From assembly GCA_964352985.1 (NCBI GenBank), contig CAYGUK010000037.1:1-34021 (forward strand): 34,021 nt of DNA, given 5' to 3'. This DNA comes from CAYGUK01 sp964352985. GTDB lineage: Bacteria; Pseudomonadota; Gammaproteobacteria; JAHCLG01. The notes under the pieces are model-generated. The model was given only the letters and a program-made list of their open reading frames with translations, searched no databases and was not told the DNA's origin. A program made the translations under genes and the position numbers. Within the stretch, counting starts at the first letter, position 1; each line of letters begins with the position of its first letter. This document shows, in pieces, positions 15,592 through 24,797 of the stretch.

Positions 15592-16079
15592 CAGTTTGCC
15601 GTCACTAATCCTGTTTGTGGTGTAATAGTAATTGTTTTTGTTTCACCCGTTGATAATAAAATGGTGATCACTGCATTACTATTTAACGTAGTAACCGGAT
15701 CGGTATAAGGGATCCCTCTGCCATCAAAAATAACATAGTTATTGGGCAAATTTGTCCAACCACTAATGGTAATATCCGTCGGTAAGGTATTCGTAGAATT
15801 ATTTAAAGCTGGGATGATAATAGGAACACCAGCTTCGGTACTAAAAGAATAATTATTCGCCGCTAAATTAAAACGATATCGTTGACCTCGATTCATTGAT
15901 AATGCTTGTAAAAAAATCATGTCACGAGACATTTGTTCTTGAGTAGCTTGTAGTTCGACAACAGGATTTTCGTAAGAAATAAAAGGCATCACTGCAATAA
16001 TGGCGATAATAATTATTACTATCAACATTTCAACCAGTGTAAAACCGTTACGGCCTTTTTGTTTAACTGCAATATCCAT
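15591..16079 (-). CDS. FimT/GspH-like minor pilin, first gene of the operon
   Basis: A 162-residue prepilin. The leader ends at G12, then F13-TLVEMLIVIIIIAIIA with E17 as the +5 glutamate. A helix with QEQMSRDMIFLQALSMNRG follows, typical of FimT/GspH, then a beta-rich head. I chose the ATG at 16077-16079; the frame extends five residues to a TTG at 16094, but neither start has a strong ribosome site. The gene heads the leftward four-gene pilin cluster and is divergent from the large outer-membrane gene. An AT-rich tract with TATACT on the minus strand (16132-16137) is a candidate -10. Confidence 0.82.
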   Translation of the reverse strand: MDIAVKQKGRNGFTLVEMLIVIIIIAIIAVMPFISYENPVVELQATQEQMSRDMIFLQALSMNRGQRYRFNLAANNYSFSTEAGVPIIIPALNNSTNTLPTDITISGWTNLPNNYVIFDGRGIPYTDPVTTLNSNAVITILLSTGETKTITITPQTGLVTAN

Positions 16080-16293
16080 ATTGTAACCCAACAATTTATG
16101 TCACGACGAAGAGAATCGTCTTAATATATATAGTATAGATCAGAATAACCCATTGAATAACATACTCTATGCAGGTTAGACTATATTGTTCATTTAAACC
16201 TTTATTAAGTTATAAAAAATACTGCCGTAAAATCTTTATTTAATACCTATTAATTTAATCTAGAAATTCCACACATTTTTTCAAGGATGAAAT

Positions 16294-18621
16294 ATGCATA
16301 AATTTAGCATTGGACTAATTGTCGCCAGCATCTTCTTAACCTGTACGACACTCATTGCTACACCAAAAAATAATACCCATTATTTTCAAGGATTTTATAT
16401 TGGTGGAACAACGGGCGGTGCTTTAACGCATTTTAAAAATAATACCCATACACAAAGTGGTAATTTTCTAAACTCTCAACAAGCAACCGCGATTAATGAA
16501 GTGGGACAACAGGATATCTCGACAACTGGTTTTTTAACTGGAATTAGCGCAGGTTATAATTGGGTTTATCAACAATTTCTTTTCGGCTTAAGTGCTGATT
16601 TTCAGGCGATGAGTAATCATGGTGAAACGAATACCCCTGCTATTTTATATCCCAATAATCCAAATCAACAATTTGTTTTAACCAGCTATGGTAAAAATAA
16701 TTGGTTATTCACCTTACACCCTAGAATCGGATTTGTGACTCACAATTGGTTATTTTACATTACGGGTGGTTTAGGGTTAGCCTTAGTCAAAGGCGATTTC
16801 ATTTTTTCTAATAATTTTCCAGCACTCGAATCACAACGTGTATCTAAAATAATTCCGGGTTATGTGCTTGGTACAGGTGCTGAAGTTGCCTTAACAAAGC
16901 ATATTAGTTTGGATGCTGAATACCTTTTCGCAAATTATAAGAAAACAACGGCCAGTCAAATGAATCAATTTTTGCCGGCCAGCCAAAATATTAATAATAC
17001 TTTAAAAATGAAATCCAATATTTTTAAAATTGGCCTCAACTATAAATTTAATGATCAATTAGATGATCCGAGTTTATTCGTGCCATTTATGAAAAATTTA
17101 CTCAACCGTCATTTTTGGCATTTTACGCTTGGAACACGCGCATTTTTAAGTTCAGGAATTGATGGTTCACCGCAGCCCTTACTCAATAATGGGAATACTG
17201 GAAATGTTTTAGCATCAAGATTAACCTTTGATCATCTCACCGCAATTTCAGAAGAATTATTTGCTCACTTAGAAAATAACAAAGGTTATTTTCTAAAAAG
17301 TTTTCTTGGCACAGGCACCATTAATCATGGTCAATTAAATGATGAAGATTTTCCAGCAGGTGGCGCTTACTCCAATACCTTAAGTAAAATATCAGGGAGT
17401 TTATCCTATTTTAATATTGATGCAGGTTACAATTTTTTTAACTCAGATAATGCGCAAACAGGCATTTTAATTGGTTATAACTTTTATAGGCAAAACTTAA
17501 GTGCTTATGATTGCCAACAATTAGCAGGTTCAACAGTTTGTGTGCCAACGAGTTTACTTTATAAATTCCTTGGAATTAGTGAAACAGATAAATATCGGTC
17601 TTTGCGTTTAGGTTTGACAAGCACCATTCATATTTCACCGAAAATCTCATTAATGTCAGAAGCGGTTTATCTACCCATTGTTAATATGCGTGGTCTTGAT
17701 TTACATAATGCCCGTCAACTGCTTGGACCAGAAAGTGCAAATCGTGGGAATGGTGCCATGATACAAACTATTTTAGATTATCAATTTAGTTCGAATTGGC
17801 AATTAGGTTTAGGTGGTCGTTATTGGATTTGGAATATGAAAAATAGTCAAGTGATTTTTGACTTTTTAGGCCAGAATGGTTTAATCGTTGTACCCGCTCG
17901 TTTTAATACAAACCGTTATGGTGTGTTTTTACAACTGAGTTATCATCCCACAAAATTAAATGATGATGCATTTTCTTCAACCAATATTAAATGGCAAGGT
18001 GTTTTTGTAGGCGGCATGTTAGGCGGCGCCTGGGGAACAAATCAAATATCAGACCCATTCGGTGCGACCGTTGCCCAAACAGGTTTTATTAACGCCGCAA
18101 ATTTTGGCAACAAAATACGTTCTACTGGATCACTCGCTGCAATTAATTTATTAGGTAATATCCAATGGTCGCGATGGGTAGTTGGCCTCGGTTCAACTTT
18201 CGACCCTTCAGATATTCGTGGTGAAAACACTTTATTTTCTGGTATAGGCGGAATAAATGGTTTAGCCAAAACAAATCGTTTATTCACGCTTTTTGCTAGA
18301 GTGGGATATACATTTCATCGCGCATTATTTTATATTAAATTAGGTCGAGGTTTAGAATTTACCCATTATATTTTAAATGGCAATACAAGTGTCTTAACTT
18401 TAGGTACTGAAAATCAAAAAACACATGCTTGGGGATGGTTAACTGGTTTTGGTGTCGATTATGCGATAACAAATCATTGGACAACCGCTGTTGAATTTAG
18501 CCATTTGTTAACAACAGATAGTGTTAATTTTCCAACAATTAATATAGTGAATCGCAATACTTATAGTATTAAGCAACTTTTAAATACGTTTACTTTAAAT
18601 ATTGCTTACAAGATATTTTAA
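16294..18621 (+). CDS. Giant outer-membrane protein, three fused beta-barrel-like domains
   Basis: A 775-residue exported protein. Residues 1-23 are a clear signal peptide (FSIGLIVASIFLTCTTLIA). Residues about 30-255 resemble an Opa/Omp25-type eight-stranded barrel: FQGFYIGGTTGGA, repeated glycine/aromatic strands, and a strand ending FKIGLNYKF. Residues about 270-550 form a second, different beta-rich unit starting HFWHFTLGTRAFL and ending GVFLQLSYHP. Residues about 560-775 repeat the first type (WQGVFVGGMLGGAWG) and end FTLNIAYKIF, a terminal phenylalanine as expected for BAM recognition. Membrane pore or adhesin roles are possible but not shown. The start has an AAGGATG ribosome site. Confidence 0.75.
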   Translation: MHKFSIGLIVASIFLTCTTLIATPKNNTHYFQGFYIGGTTGGALTHFKNNTHTQSGNFLNSQQATAINEVGQQDISTTGFLTGISAGYNWVYQQFLFGLSADFQAMSNHGETNTPAILYPNNPNQQFVLTSYGKNNWLFTLHPRIGFVTHNWLFYITGGLGLALVKGDFIFSNNFPALESQRVSKIIPGYVLGTGAEVALTKHISLDAEYLFANYKKTTASQMNQFLPASQNINNTLKMKSNIFKIGLNYKFNDQLDDPSLFVPFMKNLLNRHFWHFTLGTRAFLSSGIDGSPQPLLNNGNTGNVLASRLTFDHLTAISEELFAHLENNKGYFLKSFLGTGTINHGQLNDEDFPAGGAYSNTLSKISGSLSYFNIDAGYNFFNSDNAQTGILIGYNFYRQNLSAYDCQQLAGSTVCVPTSLLYKFLGISETDKYRSLRLGLTSTIHISPKISLMSEAVYLPIVNMRGLDLHNARQLLGPESANRGNGAMIQTILDYQFSSNWQLGLGGRYWIWNMKNSQVIFDFLGQNGLIVVPARFNTNRYGVFLQLSYHPTKLNDDAFSSTNIKWQGVFVGGMLGGAWGTNQISDPFGATVAQTGFINAANFGNKIRSTGSLAAINLLGNIQWSRWVVGLGSTFDPSDIRGENTLFSGIGGINGLAKTNRLFTLFARVGYTFHRALFYIKLGRGLEFTHYILNGNTSVLTLGTENQKTHAWGWLTGFGVDYAITNHWTTAVEFSHLLTTDSVNFPTINIVNRNTYSIKQLLNTFTLNIAYKIF

Positions 18622-18656
18622 CAATGACTCGATATTATTCCATGGAGGAAATTTAA

Positions 18657-19028
18657 ATGAGCAATCCCACATTATATGATAAGTTAGGTGGTCAAGAAGC
18701 AGTGAATGCAGCCGTCGATATTTTTTATCGTAAAGTATTAACCGATGATCGCGTAAATTCTTTTTTTGATGGTGTCGACATGGATGAACAAATAAAAAAA
18801 CAAAAAGGCTTTTTAACCATGGTATTTGGTGGGCCTAATAATTATACCGGTAAAAATATGCGTGAGGGTCACAAAAATTTAATTGATAAAGGATTAAATG
18901 ATTCCCATGTTGATATTATCATCGAACATTTAGGTGGCACGTTAAAAGAATTGGGCGTTAAAGATAGCGATATCACTGAAGTAGCGACGCTTGCCAATAG
19001 TGTTAGAGATGATGTTTTAAATCGTTAA
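18657..19028 (+). CDS. Group 1 truncated haemoglobin
   Basis: A 123-residue 2-over-2 globin. The start TLYDKLGG and the FYRKVLTD segment (Y24 as the likely B10 tyrosine) are typical of group 1. H72 in REGHKNLIDKGL is the proximal haem ligand. The C-terminal helix (IIIEHLGGTLKELGV) is complete. Group 1 globins bind O2 and NO, and some act as NO dioxygenases. A GGAGGA ribosome site precedes the ATG. The stop is four bases from a ferredoxin-reductase gene, so the pair is almost certainly co-transcribed and the reductase may regenerate the ferrous haem. That functional link is inferred. Confidence 0.92.
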   Translation: MSNPTLYDKLGGQEAVNAAVDIFYRKVLTDDRVNSFFDGVDMDEQIKKQKGFLTMVFGGPNNYTGKNMREGHKNLIDKGLNDSHVDIIIEHLGGTLKELGVKDSDITEVATLANSVRDDVLNR

Positions 19029-19032
19029 CAAC

Positions 19033-19998
19033 ATGCCAAACATTACATTTAACAAACACCAATATCTGGTTGAAGGTAGTGAAACAGTTTTAGATACGTT
19101 ATTAAGAAATAAGGTTAACTTTCCTTATTCTTGTAAAAATGGTACGTGCCAATCTTGTCTTGCAAGAATGATAAAAGGCCAACCTCCTGAAAAAGCGCAG
19201 ATAGGACTTAAACCCACATTAGTAGCAAGCAATTATTTTTTACCTTGTCAGTGTCAACCGGATAGTGATATCACCATTAGCTTACCAGAAGATAATGTCA
19301 TTGCTCTTTCTGCAACAATTTTATCAATGAGTAAGTTTAATCATAATGTCTTGCAAGTTATTTTATCACTAGAACAGTCATATGATTTTAAAGCAGGTCA
19401 ATATATTAATTTAGTCGTACCCAATAATCTTGTGCGAAGTTATTCAATAGCGCGAGTTAACGAAAATAAAATTGAACTTCATATTAAGTTAATTCCTGAT
19501 GGTCAAATGAGTAGTTGGTTATGCCAACAAGCAAAAATTGGAACAGCTGTTTCAATACGAGGTCCCATGGGACATTGTTATTATCATAATCCACAAAATA
19601 AATCCTACCCGATTGTCCTTGCTTGTACGGGCACAGGATTAGCGCCGTTAACTGGTATTATTCATGATGCGTTAGCAAAAAAACATCAGGGTAAAATCAT
19701 TTTGATCCATGGTGGTGTCATTAAAAACGATTTGTATCTTGATCATGAGCTCAACGTTTTACAGCAAAATAATAAAAATTTCACTTATATTCCTAGCATT
19801 ATAAATGCTAGTCAATCTGAAAAATCCGAAAACTTAGAAACAGTTTTAGTCGGTCAATTAGATAATATATGCAACAGTGCTCAAGTTTTTATTTGTGGTC
19901 CAGCAGAAACAACGAATAAATTAAAAACAAAAGTTTTTATCTCAGGTGTGCCCTCAGCTTCTATTTATAGTGATGCTTTTATTACAACAAAATCATAA
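19033..19998 (+). CDS. Ferredoxin-FAD/NAD(P)H reductase (2Fe-2S, AscD/CDP-6-deoxyglucoseen reductase type)
   Basis: A 321-residue single-chain electron-transfer flavoprotein. Residues 1-85 are a plant-type 2Fe-2S ferredoxin: C-x4-C-x2-C in CKNGTCQSC, and the fourth Cys in CQCQPD. Residues about 90-180 bind FAD (VRSYSIA), and about 185-320 bind NAD(P)H (ACTGTGLAPLTGI, then FICGPAE). It lacks an own oxygenase, so it should feed electrons to a partner. The directly preceding truncated haemoglobin is the obvious candidate. Similar reductases serve aromatic-ring oxygenases, none of which are seen here. Its end overlaps the convergent hydrolase gene by six bases. Confidence 0.87.
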   Translation: MPNITFNKHQYLVEGSETVLDTLLRNKVNFPYSCKNGTCQSCLARMIKGQPPEKAQIGLKPTLVASNYFLPCQCQPDSDITISLPEDNVIALSATILSMSKFNHNVLQVILSLEQSYDFKAGQYINLVVPNNLVRSYSIARVNENKIELHIKLIPDGQMSSWLCQQAKIGTAVSIRGPMGHCYYHNPQNKSYPIVLACTGTGLAPLTGIIHDALAKKHQGKIILIHGGVIKNDLYLDHELNVLQQNNKNFTYIPSIINASQSEKSENLETVLVGQLDNICNSAQVFICGPAETTNKLKTKVFISGVPSASIYSDAFITTKS

Positions 19999-20808
19999 TA
20001 AAAAATCACGCATTGATTTCCCAAGTTCAATAACTTTTTGATAATTTTCAGCCTCAACTAAATACGAATCTTTTAAAGACTCATGCATTAGTTGCGCTGT
20101 TTCTAAATTATGAAAATCAACATTTTGCCATGCGAGGATAAAACTGGGAATCGATAATTGCCTTAATAAACTCATAGAGGGTAAATCCGATAAACAAGCA
20201 CCAGCAAAAATCGCAAGACATTCTTCAACAGGACGTGTTAAGATTTTTTGATAGCATAGTTTTTTGCTTTGTTCTAATTCGGCAAGATGCGCCGGGAGTG
20301 GAAAATTCATTAGTGAAGATATCACTTTTCTTAAGCCTTGTTTTTTAACCAGCTCACTCATTGTTTGATAATTTTTTATCGAAGCGGGACGATACTGCCA
20401 CGCATTTGGTGGCATATTTAACAAAAGTTTTTTCACTTTATTCGGTGCTTTTAAGGCAGCCCAAAGTGAAATACTCACCCCCATTGAAGTCCCACCTAAA
20501 TAATATTCGTTTAAATCAAAATGATCAGCCAGACTTAATAAATCATTTGCTAAAAATTCTGCAACATGATGAAGAGAATTTAATTCAATCGCCGATTCAC
20601 CACGACCACGCACATCATAAGTGATTATTCTAAAATGTGTAGATAATAATTCAAAAGGAATGTAACCATGCGCGCGTTGCGCCAACATATTTTGATTTAA
20701 ACCATGGGTCCAAATTAAAGTTCTTTGTTGATGATTGGGATTGTAATCTTCAACAGCAAGCGTTGTACCATTTATTTCAATGGTACAATTAAAATGCTTG
20801 TTCACCAT
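19993..20808 (-). CDS. Alpha/beta hydrolase, catalytic His doubtful
   Basis: A 271-residue alpha/beta-hydrolase fold protein. The oxyanion-loop region is WTHGLNQN, the nucleophile elbow is GGTSMGVS (Ser in G-T-S-M-G), and YDVRGRGES precedes it. The C-terminal part has an Asp in QNVDFHNLE, but the region where the family's catalytic His is expected reads LVEAENYQKV with no His. Activity may therefore be lost or rely on another residue. The frame runs 16 codons further up to 20856, but the ATG at 20806-20808 gives a conventional N-terminus. It overlaps the end of lgt by 20 bases, so it is the last gene of the tauE-lgt unit. Substrate unknown. Confidence 0.75.
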   Translation of the reverse strand: MVNKHFNCTIEINGTTLAVEDYNPNHQQRTLIWTHGLNQNMLAQRAHGYIPFELLSTHFRIITYDVRGRGESAIELNSLHHVAEFLANDLLSLADHFDLNEYYLGGTSMGVSISLWAALKAPNKVKKLLLNMPPNAWQYRPASIKNYQTMSELVKKQGLRKVISSLMNFPLPAHLAELEQSKKLCYQKILTRPVEECLAIFAGACLSDLPSMSLLRQLSIPSFILAWQNVDFHNLETAQLMHESLKDSYLVEAENYQKVIELGKSMRDFLL

Positions 20809-21595
20809 TCGGCATTTTCTTTCGATGATAGGCAACCCAAAGAAATATCCCGCCAAAAATAATCATGGGGATTGATAATAATTGACCTTGAGTCAACCAA
20901 CCAAAAGCAATAAAACCTAATTGCGGATCGGGTTGTCGGAAAAATTCACAGAAAAAGCGGAAACAACCGTAAAGGAATAAAAATAAACCTGACACCGCCA
21001 TAGTTGGTCTGTCTTTACGTTGAAAAATCCATAAAATTAAAAATAATAAAACCCCTTCCATAAGAAACTCATAAATTTCAGAAGGATGACGAGGCAATGG
21101 ACCTGCATCAGGATAAATCATACCCCAAGGTACGGTTGTCACACGCCCCCACAATTCACCATTAATAAAATTCCCAATTCTACCTGCAGCCAAACCAATA
21201 GGCACAACAGGAGCAATAAAATCACCTAACATAAAAAATGTTTTTTGATGTTTTTTACCAAAAATTAGCATGGCAAGTATCACACCGATTAATCCACCAT
21301 GAAACGACATACCGCCATCCCACACTTTAAATATAACAAGAGGATGATGTAAAAATGTGGGTAAGTTATAAAAAAGCATGTAACCAATTCGCCCACCTAA
21401 TACAACGCCCACTGCAGCGTAGAAAATTAAATCGCCGACTTGTTCGCGATTCAATCCAATTCTTTGTCGACGATAAGGTAATAAACACAATCCCCAACCA
21501 CCTGCAAAACCAATTAAATACATAATTCCGTACCAATGAACTTTGAAATCACCGATACTGAAAGCGATAGGATTGATATGTGGATAATGTAGCAT
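20789..21595 (-). CDS. lgt: Phosphatidylglycerol-prolipoprotein diacylglyceryl transferase
   Basis: First enzyme of lipoprotein maturation: moves diacylglycerol from phosphatidylglycerol to the lipobox cysteine, in the inner membrane. The signature GRIGNFINGELWGR is intact, as are HWYGIMYLIGF near the N-terminus and WDGGMSFHGGL. It has seven membrane segments and 268 residues, a normal length. I start at the ATG at 21593-21595, which follows GGGAAAGAC; an upstream extension to 21658 would overlap the preceding permease gene and is not Lgt-like. Positioned 11 bases after the TSUP permease stop. Confidence 0.96.
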   Translation of the reverse strand: MLHYPHINPIAFSIGDFKVHWYGIMYLIGFAGGWGLCLLPYRRQRIGLNREQVGDLIFYAAVGVVLGGRIGYMLFYNLPTFLHHPLVIFKVWDGGMSFHGGLIGVILAMLIFGKKHQKTFFMLGDFIAPVVPIGLAAGRIGNFINGELWGRVTTVPWGMIYPDAGPLPRHPSEIYEFLMEGVLLFLILWIFQRKDRPTMAVSGLFLFLYGCFRFFCEFFRQPDPQLGFIAFGWLTQGQLLSIPMIIFGGIFLWVAYHRKKMPNGEQAF

Positions 21596-21606
21596 GTCTT
21601 TCCCTA

Positions 21607-22398
21607 TTAAAATAAAATTAAACGCAAACCAACTAAAAATAAAATCACGGCAAAACATCTTTTGCCAAGATCAACAGGTAGTTTTTGAGCAAGTGATGCG
21701 CCTAAGGGCTCACTCAACACACTACCAAAAGCAACGGCAAAAAAAGCTGGCCAATAGATATAACCAAAACTAAAAGCCGGTTGCAAAGTACGATGCCAAC
21801 CCGCAATGATAAATCCGATAGTACCCACAACGGCGATAGTTAAACCACAAATTGTTGAAGTCCCTGAGGCAATACGTAAGGGAATATTACAACGTGTTAA
21901 AAATGGAACGGTTAAAGTGCCACCACCCACACCCAGTAAACCAGATTTCGCTCCGACTACAACACTGAAACAATTCAATAAAAAATCATCAGGCAATTTT
22001 CGATCGGGATGAGGCTTGACTAATAAAAACATGCGAAAACTAACAAATAATAAAAATAAACCAAATAAAATTTTAATAATATGGCCATCAAGTTGACTGG
22101 CAACCAACACGCCACCAATCGTTCCCACAATAATGCCAGGTATCATTCTAAGATAAACTGGCCACATTATTCCACCATAATTATTATGACGCCAACTAGC
22201 AACAGAGGTTGTAATAATCATGATTGCTAACGAAGTACCCGCCGCCATATGAACCGCATTAAAATGTTGCATGTTAAATAAATGAAATAAGAAAATGAGT
22301 GAAGGCACCACAACAATGCCACCACCAATTCCAAAAGTGCCAGATAAAAATCCCGCAACAATACCCGTGATGAGATATAAAATAAGGTGTGAAATCAT
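21607..22398 (-). CDS. TSUP-family permease (sulfite exporter TauE/SafE)
   Basis: A 263-residue membrane protein with two homologous halves. The first half has GFLSGTFGIGGGIVVVPSL and the second GAKSGLLGVGGGTLTVPFL, the paired glycine-rich signatures of the TauE/SafE family. About eight hydrophobic segments. Family members move small sulfur-containing or organic anions; the substrate cannot be read from the sequence. It is followed at 11 bases by lgt and preceded by a 134-base gap after ptsP, so it may have its own promoter. A position between ptsP and lgt is common in gammaproteobacteria. Confidence 0.88.
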   Translation of the reverse strand: MISHLILYLITGIVAGFLSGTFGIGGGIVVVPSLIFLFHLFNMQHFNAVHMAAGTSLAIMIITTSVASWRHNNYGGIMWPVYLRMIPGIIVGTIGGVLVASQLDGHIIKILFGLFLLFVSFRMFLLVKPHPDRKLPDDFLLNCFSVVVGAKSGLLGVGGGTLTVPFLTRCNIPLRIASGTSTICGLTIAVVGTIGFIIAGWHRTLQPAFSFGYIYWPAFFAVAFGSVLSEPLGASLAQKLPVDLGKRCFAVILFLVGLRLILF

Positions 22399-22532
22399 TG
22401 ATTTTCATATGCTTAGATAAATTAGCCGGATTATAACAGATTTTGTCTGTCTATTAATAGAGTATGAAAAAATTCGCGGGTACTTTTTAGACGCTCATTA
22501 ATAAATAGAATATCTCAATAAAATTGAAACAA

Positions 22533-24797
22533 TTACTTGCGGCCAGCTCGAATTAATCCACCTAAGCCCAATTCTTCTAATACTGCCTCTAAGGTAATTC
22601 TAATTAAACCAGGATCTTCCATTTTGATCACTTCATCTAATAATTCTTTTGCTCGTTTTAAGGTGAGTTTACGGATCACCCATTTAACACGCGGTAAAAT
22701 ACTTGAGTTCATGCTTAAGCTATCAAACCCCATCGCCAATAATAAAATAACAGAAACTGGATCACCCGCCATTTCGCCACAAACACTGACGACTTTTCCC
22801 CGCTTATGGGCACTTTCTACGACATAAAGTAACGCTCTTAATACAGCCGGATGTAATGAATCGTATAAATTAGAAACGCGGGGATTATTTCTATCAACGG
22901 CTAATAAATATTGCGTTAAATCATTAGACCCCACAGATAAGAAATCAACTCGCTCAGCAAAAAGTCCTGCTTGATAAACAGCTGAAGGCACTTCGATCAT
23001 GACACCGAGAGGTGGCATTTCAACTTCTGTTCCCTCTTCGACAACTTCTTGATGGGCTTGCTTTAATAAACGCATGGCTTCGGTGACTTCACTAATCGTC
23101 GTCACCATCGGTAACAAAATTCGCAGATTATTATAAACGCTCGCCGCACGTAACATCGCCCGTAATTGCACGAGAAAAATATCAGGATGATCGAGTGTGA
23201 AACGAATACCACGCCAACCTAAAAATGGATTTTCTTCACGCACGGGCAAATATGGTAAAGGTTTATCCCCTCCCACATCAAGCGTACGCATGATCACAGG
23301 CTTCGGTGCAAATGCTGCTAATAATTGTTGATATATAACACGTTGTTCTTTTTCAGTTGGAAATCGATCACGGATCATAAATGGAATTTCAGTACGATAT
23401 AATCCCACGCCTTCCGCTCCGACAGATAATGAGCGACTAATATCAGCAACCAAACCCGTATTAACTGATAAATTAATTTGATGACCATCTAACGTTTGTG
23501 CTGGTAATTCGCGCATTTCTTCGAGATCAGCATCGAGTTCTTTTTCTTCTTTCGCTAAAGTGAAAAACTCTTTTCGTAGTGTCGCAGAAGGCGAAACATA
23601 AATTTGCCCATAATAGCCATCAACAATAACTTCTAAGCCTTCGAGATTTGATGCATTTAAACCTTCTACCCCCATAATCGTGGGCACATTTAAGGCTTTA
23701 GCTAAAATTGCAACATGTGAATTACTTGATCCTCTTCCCGAGACCACACCCGCTAATTTTTCTTCAGGGACTTCCGCCAAATCCGAGGCCGAAACTTCTT
23801 CACCAATTAAAATTGTATTATTAGGATAATTTGGTGTGCTATGCGCTTTTGATTGAAGATGCGATAATACACGTTGACCTAAATCTTGAATATCATCCGC
23901 ACGTTCTTTTAAATAAGAGTCATCCATCGATTCAAATTGTTTAATATGAGAATTGATTACATGACACAACGCACTTTGCGCCCATAATTTTTTTTCACGA
24001 ATGACTGAAGCCACCTCATCGCCCATACTCGCGCGGTCTAATATTTTTTCATAAACATCAAATAAAGCTTGCTCTTCAGGTGGTAAGGTAGGACTTAAAC
24101 GTTTTCCTAATTGGCGAATTTCTTTGCGCGCAGTCGACAACGCTTTATTGAATGTTTCAATTTCAGCTTCAATATCCTCGATTTGTCGTTCAGGTACAGC
24201 ATCAAGATCTGCTAAGGGATAAACAACGACGGCATAACCAATTGCTACACCTTCAGCACCTGGTACACCGCTTAACGTTTTTTCTTCAGTTTTAAAACGT
24301 CGGTTAGACATGATACCTGTTGCTTCAGCCAGAGCGATCACACTGGCCAATTGCGCGGATAAGGTAATAAGAAAAGCTTCCTCAGCTTCATCAAAGCACC
24401 GGCGATCTTCTTGTTGAACAACTAACACACCTAAGACTTGACGTTGATGAATTATTGGCACGCCAAGAAATGCTTTTAAACGGTCTTCTCCAACATTTGG
24501 CACTTCACGGAAACTAGGGTGATTTTTCGCATCTGGTATATTAATCGGCTCTTCACGAGAAATAATTAAACCTGCTAATGAATCACCAGGTTTAATTCTA
24601 AGGATACCGACTAAATCATCATTTAACCCATCTGTTGCCATTAAAACATAGTCTTCGGTTTCTTTATTTCTAAGAAAGATGGAACAGGCATCTGCTTCAA
24701 TGGCTTCATTTACGCGTTCGACCATAAGCTTCAGTGCCCGACTAATATCGGTGGCACTACTCACTTCTTGTACGATACGGCGCAACAAATCCAACAT
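22533..24797 (-). CDS. ptsP: Nitrogen-related PTS enzyme I (EI-Ntr)
   Basis: Phosphoryl donor of the regulatory nitrogen PTS: takes phosphate from phosphoenolpyruvate and hands it to NPr. The 754-residue protein has a GAF sensor domain (about 1-165), the phosphohistidine domain with H361 in SNSHVAILAKAL, and a C-terminal PEP-binding barrel with RTEIPFM, GGDKPLPYL, GSNDLTQYLLAVDRNN and the Cys in VSVCGEMAGDP. All expected motifs are present. Its ATG is immediately adjacent to the rppH stop, so the two are co-translated, the same order as in E. coli. npr and ptsN are not in the window. Confidence 0.96.
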   Translation of the reverse strand: MLDLLRRIVQEVSSATDISRALKLMVERVNEAIEADACSIFLRNKETEDYVLMATDGLNDDLVGILRIKPGDSLAGLIISREEPINIPDAKNHPSFREVPNVGEDRLKAFLGVPIIHQRQVLGVLVVQQEDRRCFDEAEEAFLITLSAQLASVIALAEATGIMSNRRFKTEEKTLSGVPGAEGVAIGYAVVVYPLADLDAVPERQIEDIEAEIETFNKALSTARKEIRQLGKRLSPTLPPEEQALFDVYEKILDRASMGDEVASVIREKKLWAQSALCHVINSHIKQFESMDDSYLKERADDIQDLGQRVLSHLQSKAHSTPNYPNNTILIGEEVSASDLAEVPEEKLAGVVSGRGSSNSHVAILAKALNVPTIMGVEGLNASNLEGLEVIVDGYYGQIYVSPSATLRKEFFTLAKEEKELDADLEEMRELPAQTLDGHQINLSVNTGLVADISRSLSVGAEGVGLYRTEIPFMIRDRFPTEKEQRVIYQQLLAAFAPKPVIMRTLDVGGDKPLPYLPVREENPFLGWRGIRFTLDHPDIFLVQLRAMLRAASVYNNLRILLPMVTTISEVTEAMRLLKQAHQEVVEEGTEVEMPPLGVMIEVPSAVYQAGLFAERVDFLSVGSNDLTQYLLAVDRNNPRVSNLYDSLHPAVLRALLYVVESAHKRGKVVSVCGEMAGDPVSVILLLAMGFDSLSMNSSILPRVKWVIRKLTLKRAKELLDEVIKMEDPGLIRITLEAVLEELGLGGLIRAGRK

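Noticed and set aside
18042..18287. Minus-strand open frame inside the outer-membrane protein gene
   Set aside because: It lies wholly inside a well-supported gene, without ribosome site or family resemblance.
21579..21587. Single TGTGGATAA (DnaA-box complement) inside lgt
   Set aside because: One isolated copy in coding sequence is expected by chance in this window.
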